From: Glossina fuscipes
Taxonomy: Eukaryota > Arthropoda > Insecta > Diptera > Glossinidae
Assembly: GCF_014805625.2 (NCBI RefSeq)
Contig: NW_023998415.1
Coordinates: 35,098,447 to 35,162,446 of the forward strand
Direction of reading: 5' to 3'
DNA length: 64,000 nucleotides
A program made the translations under genes and the position numbers. The stretch's first letter is position 1. Each line of letters starts with the position of its first letter. The notes under the pieces were generated by a model that was not told where the DNA came from, made no database searches, and worked only from the letters and a program-made list of their open reading frames with translations. Positions 58,401 through 64,000 of the stretch are shown in pieces.

Positions 58401-61400
58401 GTTTCACTAGGTATATAGTGAACTGAAAGCCGTAACTTGCTTAAAATGTTATGTTATCCTTACAGTTGTAGAATTAATGCGATCACAAGCTTATAACCTA
58501 GACTTCATCGTGAAACGAAGATTGAAAACAACACCGGCAAGTACAAGGTCAGTATTCGCATTACGATTACGGTTAGTTAAGTAGCATTCAGTGCACCACG
58601 TGATATAGCAATAGGGTTTGGATTTAGTTGAATTTAGTGTAGTACCTGGTTTTCATTATACCAATGGACAATGTTGTGTTCGTTCGAAAGTGTCTTACGT
58701 GAAAAATATATTCGCGCATCATTAGCATACCGACGAATTCTTGTGTTGTAACAAGTGTTGTCTCAACAAAATGGTTCCTAATATTGAACCTCGAGTTATT
58801 CCAGACGGGATTTGTCCGAGAGTAGACGGAGAGTTATTAGCTTTTACACACTGATATCTGTTCTGAGGATACGACTTCATTAACTTCATATCACACTGAC
58901 CAAAAACAGAATATACAGTGCGTTTCATTAATATTGGGTTTTTCAATATAAGGAGAAATATGAAGAAAAAAACACAGCCTTGTAAGAAAAATTAATATAT
59001 GGAAGGATGTTCGTCTTTCTGCTTAATAACGTCATTTAAACGTCTTGACATATTTTGTATAATTTTTCTTGTGTGAGGCGAAACAGGGATATTATCCTAT
59101 TCCTCTTACAGCCTGTTTTTCAAGTGTTAGACAGATGGGATTGAGTGTTTTCGCACATCGCGGTCGAATTCATCTCACATATTTGTGATGGGGTTCATGT
59201 CTCGTAATTTGTGGAAGAGGGTGAGGCATTTCGGAGCAGTTATATAAGAGCCATTCTTGAATAAAGCGGCACTTAGGCTTGAGTACCTTGTCTTGGAGGC
59301 AATTTGAATGTTTCCAAAATATACCAAAATTACCTGTAGTTTCTTCCAAATTTCCCGTCAATATCTTTAAATAAATCTCGTTGTTTACATTGCCATCCAT
59401 AAACATCAATTTTCATCAAATTCATTGGTCCAGTAGATGCGTAAGTCGTTGGTACAAGAACGTAGAAGGAAGGTAAGACGAGAATTTGCCTGGGAAAACG
59501 TTCGACGTTACCTTCACGAAAAAAATGAGCTAAGAAAAGCGTCTTCTCGTGACCAGAATTTTAACCTCGTCTCTATCAAATGCCGGACGAATAATCTCGA
59601 GGACTTTTAATATAGCAGCAGTCCGATTGGTCTACACTGATAAGATTCTTCTTTCCGGCATGTAACCCTATCTGAGTCACAATAAGCCGTCGAAAAATTT
59701 TGGATAAGGTCGATAAAATGCTTATGGGCCGAAAATCTTCTCGTTTAGCTCGACAGCTTTGTTATTTTTGTCGACAGAGATATTGATAGCGATTTTCCAA
59801 CCATCAGGATAGTTGCAACTGATAAATGTGTAATTGAACATATCCGTGATAGATAAAGATTATGTTCGGCAATAGTAACTTTACGAATTTTATACTGATA
59901 TTGTCATATCCGACAGCATTCGGCTTGATGGAGCAGACTGATTTCGTCGCAAAAGTATTGAACATGAATATCATTAATTATTCTCACACCAATATATAAT
60001 AAAACTAATTAGCGTTACCCCTATTATTACGCTTAATATTCATAACCCATCCTATATCATTTCTTGTTACTGTCCTTGAAGCTAAAGTATATTCGAAATG
60101 GTTGGTCTTAGTCCAAGGCGAAAACAAATCTTGGCTCTTTTCAATTGTTATGCCCTACACCACTTATTTTGAATAAGTTAACTGGTCATATACATCTTGT
60201 ATCGTGATTGGTAATGGCACGTAAAGGTCACTTGTATGGTGAATGATATCATATATAATAGTAGGCTGCAGTATAAGCAAAGAAGAGCAAGAATAGGACA
60301 GCGATTCGTATAACACATATGTTAATAATTATTAGCACGTCAAAAATTTTGATCATTGTTGCAGTACTGTGTCGTCATAAAGTTGACCCAAATGTGCGCC
60401 GTCATCATACTTAGGTAGACACGCAAAATTTTATTATTTACATGCAAATTGCATGCCTTCTTATATGAGCCATGGAAGAAGAAGTTTTACAAAGAAAGTA
60501 AATTATTAAAAGAACGATTCAGGCAGGCAGATGAATAAATATATATATATATATATATATACTGTCTGTATACAAACGCACACATATGTAAAAAAAGTTT
60601 CAAATTTTGGCTTTCATTTATTTCGTTTTATATTTTACACCACTTGTGATACAGGGTAAGTTTGTGCGGACGTATGTAACACGCAGAAGGGCTTAAGGCA
60701 GACTCATCTTTCATTATTCAGAATCATTTTCTGAATCGATCTAAGCCTGTCTGTCCATCTATGTATCTGATATCTGTCCATGTTAATTTGTGTTCAACTT
60801 GCAGATCGAAACGCTATTGAAAATATTTTGGAGTGAAATACTTCTCTGGCCGACCCTCATATAATGTCTTAGTTTGAAAAGTCGTTATATGAAAAGTCGT
60901 TAAATGATAATTTTCAAAATTTGTCGTAAAAATTCGCTGAATAATAGTATTTCGATATTTTAAACAGGTATGAGAAAGTTAGTTCGGTTCGGGAAATTTT
61001 TTGAAAACCCTCTCATATAACCGTTCTTATGGAAAGTACGGTTTTACATGGCAAAATAATAAATTGACATCGAAATCAACATTACCGAATTTGGCCCTCG
61101 GACATCTATTTTTTGGACATCATCGCATATAAGAACTCCCATGCAATTTAAACTCATGTATACCAAAAAAGCCTAATTGCTAACGTTTTACGATGAAACT
61201 TTGCTCATTATATCAATTTAACATAAAAATTTAATGAATCAAATTAAAAACAGATGGGTCTGTTTCTTAGACCCCATTTCATGTAAGATTTCTCGAATAT
61301 AGTAAACCCTTAAGAAGAAGATTTAATCTTTGACATTTTATAATGAAAATGGATCTATAGTAACGAATGAGCAAAAAAAATTAATGGCAGGCAATTCGGA

Positions 61401-62673
61401 TCACGTAGGTCTATTTGTTAGATCCCAACGCACATATAAAGGTTATCATGAAAATCAAGCTCTTATGTGAAGAAAAAGAAAAAAAATAAGACTTTTAGGA
61501 AGTAAATGAAGGTTGTTAAATTTGGATCACTTCATGCGATGCTTTGAGCATACTCCAGGATACGAGCCTTCATGAAAAACATGCCTTTGCATGAACACAA
61601 TGTATAATCTTTGGTGTATTATAACCAAAACGGGTGAATAGCTGTACTAGACCAAATAGTCTAACGTATCGAAGGGTCTACCTTGCTCGACTATAATGTT
61701 CTTACTTGCTTTTCTTTTATAAAATTTTCGCCTAAGCTTTAAAAATCGACTAAAGAGTTCGCCTACAATTGCCCAAAAGGCGTACATGAATAAAGTGAAA
61801 CATGTAAACATGGATTTTGAATTTTGCCATGTGGTATAAAAAAGTATGATTTAAAACATTTACCACATGTCAAGATTATATCGAGGGAAAGCAAGCATCC
61901 TTCCTTCATCGGCCAATCAAATATCGTACATCTGCCACTAATGAGTACAAAGATAATCTAATTGCCTTGTATTGTTACCAAAACGAGTGAATAGCTGCAC
62001 TAGGACAAGTGGTGTAATGTTTCTAACGTTCGGCGTTGCCCGACTTTCTGGCCTTCTTATTTGCTTTCTTTTCTTTTTTTCAATCGGCAATTGACTACAA
62101 AAGCAACTAACTTAAGCTATTACATGCCCTTTTATTAAGACATAATCTCTTAATTAGAAGAAAGGAGTATAAACGATTTAGAGGTTTCCGAATCATTTCC
62201 GATATTCCGCAAATTAAACGCTATTAACCACCACAGTACATATTTACATGTTACAAATATCGTTACCATGTATTGAATATTGAAACCTTATAAACGATTG
62301 GCGCGCACCATACATACAAAGCATAGTTCACAATAAACCGCAATATAGACTTGAGAAAAAATCTATTTGCGATTTTAAATAAAATTTGTACATTTTCTCA
62401 AAAAAAAAAGCGAAAAAAATAAATAAAAAAACTTGAAGTTGAAAAAAAAAAAAGAGGAAGAAAAACTTATTTAAATTTTTGACTTTTGACATTTGCTGAA
62501 AATCTTGTCATAAAATTGTAAATACGAACCTCAACTTGATCTTGTTCACCGGCATATTCTAGAGTTGTAAAAATTTCCCACGTGTAACGGCGTTTGATTT
62601 CCATACGCGCTTGATGACGACGATACCATCGCTGTATGAGTATAGCGGCTTTGATTGCTAAAAATGAATGCAT
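47813..62673 (-). CDS. rdgC: rdgC, EF-hand serine/threonine protein phosphatase (12 coding exons)
   Basis: Joined minus-strand exons: 62673(or 62657)-62530, 56052-55959, 55890-55757, 55674-55507, 54374-54171, 54075-53926, 52385-52311, 50148-49710, 49616-49453, 49392-49293, 48245-47982, 47919-47813. All phases agree; about 680 aa against ~660 recalled for Drosophila RDGC. Order: IQ motif (~10-27, [11 protein letters not shown]), PPP metallophosphatase with GDLHG (165-169), GDFVDRG (194-200), GNHE (226-229), HGG (279-281), RSHE (369-372) and SASNYY (391-396), a degenerate EF-hand (~460-475), then two canonical EF-hand loops (553-564 and 593-604). RDGC is the calmodulin- and Ca2+-regulated phosphatase that dephosphorylates light-activated rhodopsin in photoreceptors; loss in Drosophila causes light-dependent retinal degeneration. 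No inactivating change is visible. Only one exon boundary (exon 2 donor) and the initiating exon are uncertain. Confidence 0.95.
47982..48245 (-). CDS. rdgC: rdgC exon 11 (EF-hands)
   Basis: Completes the EF loop ([12 protein letters not shown] across the splice) and contains the next one, [12 protein letters not shown], with Ca2+ ligands at positions 1, 3, 5, 7 and 12. A basic tail ([12 protein letters not shown]) follows. Confidence 0.95.
48360..48590 (-). repeat. DINE-1-like element in rdgC intron
   Basis: GTGTCGAAAAAGTGATCCGA, TAGCGTTCGTGCTTGGGCTA, GACGGACAGACAAGC and GTAGCGTAGGGTATAAAA in reverse family order. It sits between rdgC exons 10 and 11. Confidence 0.55.
49293..49392 (-). CDS. 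rdgC: rdgC exon 10 (start of EF-hand)
   Basis: Encodes [20 protein letters not shown] then [13 protein letters not shown], the first half of a canonical EF-hand loop that is split by the intron at the loop glycine. The donor is GTTCGT. Confidence 0.93.
49453..49616 (-). CDS. rdgC: rdgC exon 9
   Basis: Encodes [21 protein letters not shown] then LLRPRLAP and [10 protein letters not shown]. This completes the first, non-canonical EF-hand-like unit and the linker to the paired EF-hands. Acceptor GCTTGCAG, donor GTAGAA (weak). Confidence 0.93.
49710..50148 (-). CDS. rdgC: rdgC exon 8 (C-terminal half of catalytic domain)
   Basis: 146 codons from [10 protein letters not shown], through [26 protein letters not shown] and [13 protein letters not shown], to the start of a degenerate EF-hand ([11 protein letters not shown]). 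It supplies the RxHE catalytic and SAxNY core motifs. It ends in phase 1, splitting Gly. Confidence 0.96.
50524..50690. repeat. GA/GATA satellite with a 10-N assembly gap
   Basis: Mixed (GA)n and GATAGATAGAGAGATA blocks on both sides of Ns at 50599-50608. The block order before the gap reappears after it, so the gap may hide a longer array or a collapsed duplicate. Located in the rdgC intron between exons 7 and 8. Confidence 0.9.
51060..51330 (+). repeat. DINE-1-like element, 5' portion
   Basis: TATACCCCACACCACTTATG, GGCGCACCTAGAAGGATTTG and GAATCACTTTCTGGATCAAT match the family 5' end. It lies in the 2.2-kb rdgC intron. Confidence 0.55.
52311..52385 (-). CDS. rdgC: rdgC exon 7
   Basis: 25 codons, [18 protein letters not shown] to LEWQQ, matching the RDGC segment just before the WSDP motif. 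The donor is a consensus GTAAGT; the next intron is 2.2 kb and contains the GA-rich assembly gap. Confidence 0.93.
53926..54075 (-). CDS. rdgC: rdgC exon 6 (HGG motif)
   Basis: 50 codons, [20 protein letters not shown] through [10 protein letters not shown] to KKLDRSK. It supplies a metal-ligand His. The donor is GTATGT. Confidence 0.95.
54171..54374 (-). CDS. rdgC: rdgC exon 5 (GDFVDRG and GNHE motifs)
   Basis: 68 codons, phase 0 at both ends. It carries [12 protein letters not shown] and [17 protein letters not shown], the second and third signature motifs of PPP phosphatases with the bridging Asp and catalytic His. The donor GTAAAT follows EVETKYQ. Confidence 0.96.
54470..55260. repeat. 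DINE-1-like fragments in rdgC intron
   Basis: Blocks such as GAGCAAATCGGTTGAAGGAC (~54618), GGGCGTGGCTGCAGTACCTG and CATACCCTTTCAACGG match the 24 kb pair. At least two decayed pieces are present, between rdgC exons 4 and 5. Confidence 0.45.
55507..55674 (-). CDS. rdgC: rdgC exon 4 (phosphatase N terminus, GDLHG)
   Basis: 56 codons, phase 0 at both ends, from [17 protein letters not shown] to DDLLVIFYK. It contains [10 protein letters not shown] with the metal-binding Asp and His of the PPP family. The donor is GTGAGC. Confidence 0.95.
55757..55890 (-). CDS. rdgC: rdgC exon 3
   Basis: Encodes an acidic, variable linker followed by the conserved helix [17 protein letters not shown]. The acceptor is TTTATAAG and the donor GTTCGT. 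The first half is specific to this lineage. Confidence 0.82.
55959..56052 (-). CDS. rdgC: rdgC exon 2
   Basis: Acceptor GTTTACAG before 56052; encodes [16 protein letters not shown], matching the start of the region after the IQ motif in RDGC. The end is set at 55959 (weak donor GTTGGT) because it alone keeps the frame into exon 3; the stronger-looking GTAAAT at 55954 would create a stop. Confidence 0.82.
57975..59960 (-). mobile_element. Non-LTR retrotransposon reverse transcriptase relic
   Basis: Translated in pieces on the minus strand: [15 protein letters not shown] (~59920), [17 protein letters not shown] (~59700), then after the Tc1 insertion [26 protein letters not shown] (~58780), [10 protein letters not shown] (58711-58740, the YxDD box mutated to YAND), and a C-terminal tail with INGIKLxNSLPS and [11 protein letters not shown] near 58030. 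This order matches jockey/CR1-like RTs. Many stops and frameshifts; no poly-A tail or target duplication identified. Confidence 0.8.
58893..59435 (-). mobile_element. Tc1-like transposon relic inserted in the retrotransposon
   Basis: Minus strand reads [20 protein letters not shown] then [19 protein letters not shown], followed in another frame by CENTQSHL and a Lys/Arg-rich end. This is the DGxxN..Y and C-terminal DDE region of Tc1 transposases with decayed catalytic motifs. CACTGACCAAAAACAGAATA at ~58899 resembles a Tc1 terminal inverted repeat. It splits the RT relic between the RPIS and NRYQCV motifs. Confidence 0.65.
60635..61705 (+). repeat. DINE-1-like element, near full length
   Basis: 5' end TTTTACACCACTTGTGATAC, then GTGCGGACGTATGTAACACG, CCTGTCTGTCCATC, GAAAACCCTCTCATATAACC, and a 3' end CTCGACTATAATGTTCTTAC (~61688). 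This is the longest copy in the window (~1.07 kb). Confidence 0.6.
61860..62065 (+). repeat. Second copy of a DINE-1-like 3' end
   Basis: TTACCAAAACGAGTGAATAG (~61975) and CGGCGTTGCCCGACTTTCTG repeat the end of the element that closes at 61705. This is a partial duplicate or a second insertion. Confidence 0.5.
62530..62673 (-). CDS. rdgC: rdgC exon 1 in this window (IQ motif)
   Basis: Encodes [18 protein letters not shown], the calmodulin-binding IQ motif that starts RDGC, and ends at EQDQVE with donor GTTCGT. An ATG at 62671-62673 gives MHSFL before it, but TTTTTAG at 62658-62664 is also a plausible acceptor, in which case coding here starts at 62657 and the true ATG is on an upstream exon. 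Confidence 0.88.
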
Positions 62674-62681
62674 AAAATAAC

Positions 62682-62712
<31 letters not shown>

Positions 62713-63584
62713 ATAAAATAATTTCGAGTAAGAAAAAATTGAGAAACTTTTTTTACTTAAGTTTAATTCTTTGTTTTCTATTGTGGGACGTATTTAAGAA
62801 AGTTTTGGCTCGATTGCCAAATTCAATACAAAATAGAGTAAAAAATCATTTCCTTCAGGGCTTTTTCTTTTTTTTTATTTATTACAGTTGTCATGCATTT
62901 TGTTCTTAAGTAATTTATTATTTAGATTTTAAATGTGGGTCATTGAAGCAAAATTTGAATAATTTTTTTTTTTTTTTTTTTTTTCTGATACCACATATTA
63001 AAATCGTAACGTGCGTTACAGAAAAAAAAAAAAAAAAAATAAGCAAAGGAAACTTTATTATTCGCCATGAAAGCAATTTTTAATATATAGAAAACTTATA
63101 TTAAAATCAAGAAAATCCTCAATAAGTAATGGCAGCTAAGTGGTGTCAATACTTTTTATTGTAAAATGTAGCGAGACTTCAATAATTTACCATGGGATGT
63201 AAAACATACGAGATTTGAATAAATATATTAACTAAGAATCAAATATTGCCACAAACAATTTTGCTTATATAACGACTTTTTGCCCGATCGATTAAATCTA
63301 CGGCAATAAAAAGTTACAAGCACAATAGTTACATTCTCCTTAATGCGCATCTTTCATTCCTACGATTTTCAAATAATTATAAAAATATATTAAGGATATT
63401 GCCACGAGTTTTATCTAAAAAAATGAAATTCCGATACTTTATAATATTGCGGAGGTACATGAACGACTTTTTGCTTTTTACAAATTGGTACCACAGGATC
63501 GCCAATAATAAAAGGGGCAATAACTTTATTGCTGGTTGGGTTGTATTTTATAAACAGTGAAAACAGCAAAAAAATGCATTCCTT

Positions 63585-64000
63585 TTTATAGCCTCTATCG
63601 TTTATGGTGTATTAAGCTGGTGCGCACGTATGTAACAGAAGCAGAAGGAATTAATATAGATTCGCCTTTGATTTAGAATCATTGTCTGAATCGATATAAA
63701 CTTATTTCTAAACGTCTCTCTCTCCTCCTCCTCCTCTCTCTCTCTCTCTCTCTCTCTCTCCCAATTTCTTTCACTAGTAAAAGCAAGCTCTTCAATGTCG
63801 ACAAAGCCGAATGTGTATACGGTAGCAATTGGAAAATAATGAAATCTTTGACAAGTCAGGTAAGTTTGTTAAATTTAGACCGCGTTAGTGCTTGAGCATC
63901 CGCCGATTTGAGTGCTTTTATGAAAATAATGCATTTACATCAAAATAATGAATAATTTTTGGTGTATTATATAATTAAGCAAAACGGTGTACGGTATCTA
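63585..64000 (+). repeat. DINE-1-like element running off the window
   Basis: GGTGTATTAAGCTGGTGCGC, ACGTATGTAACAGAAGCAGA and GAATCATTGTCTGAATCGAT are the family 5' end. The window ends inside the element, near a tail also seen at 61600. Confidence 0.55.
63713..63761. repeat. (CT)n / CTC microsatellite
   Basis: CT repeat with a short CTC block, inside the DINE-1-like element at the window end. Confidence 0.85.

Larger units (their letters stand above)
56053..62529 (-). other. rdgC: rdgC intron 1 (6.5 kb)
   Basis: Contains the RT and Tc1 relics and DINE-1-like copies. 56100-57950 has only short open frames without recognisable homology. Confidence 0.75.
62674..64000. other. Upstream of rdgC first visible exon
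   Basis: AT microsatellite (62682-62707), poly-T and poly-A tracts, then a DINE-1-like element. An upstream rdgC exon with the initiating ATG could lie here or beyond; none is identifiable. Confidence 0.5.

Overview
The window is nuclear DNA of an insect, most likely a calyptrate fly; tsetse (Glossina) is my guess, not shown. It is very AT-rich, with poly-T/poly-A and microsatellite tracts. Its genes are split by both short (65-70 nt) and very long (>12 kb) introns. One gene is unmistakably the fly photoreceptor phosphatase rdgC. The many short dispersed repeats look like the DINE-1/INE-1 (Helentron-derived) elements of flies. Ten Ns at 50599-50608 mark an assembly gap.

Layout. 1-10413 has no convincing gene; it holds a mauritiana-type mariner relic (3225-3600) and a three-unit tandem array with tRNA-like promoter boxes (6660-7141). 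10414-38628 (+) is a single-pass membrane protein in 8 coding exons: long N-terminal leader, THSD1-like ectodomain, one thrombospondin type-1 repeat, a CUB-like region, a transmembrane helix and a ~567-residue cytoplasmic tail. All exon junction phases agree. Two genes sit inside its introns: an intronless coiled-coil protein of the CFAP157 family (21129-22931, same strand) and a small secreted chitin-binding protein with two CBM14 domains (31729-32325, opposite strand). 38629-47812 is 3' UTR and intergenic DNA rich in DINE-1-like pieces. 47813-62673 (-) is rdgC, 12 coding exons and about 680 residues, carrying an IQ motif, a PPP-family catalytic domain and EF-hands. The membrane-protein gene and rdgC are convergent.

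Mobile DNA. Besides 16 or more DINE-1-like fragments there are three mariner relics that look like three subfamilies, a non-LTR retrotransposon reverse-transcriptase relic in the first rdgC intron interrupted by a Tc1-like transposase relic, and a separate tRNA-derived SINE-like piece. All are broken by stops and frameshifts.

The four genes do not form one pathway. rdgC acts in phototransduction, the CFAP157 homologue in cilia or sperm tails, the CBM14 protein on chitin matrices, and the membrane protein probably in adhesion or signalling. I saw no CRISPR array, rRNA, functional tRNA, operon or bacterial-type system.
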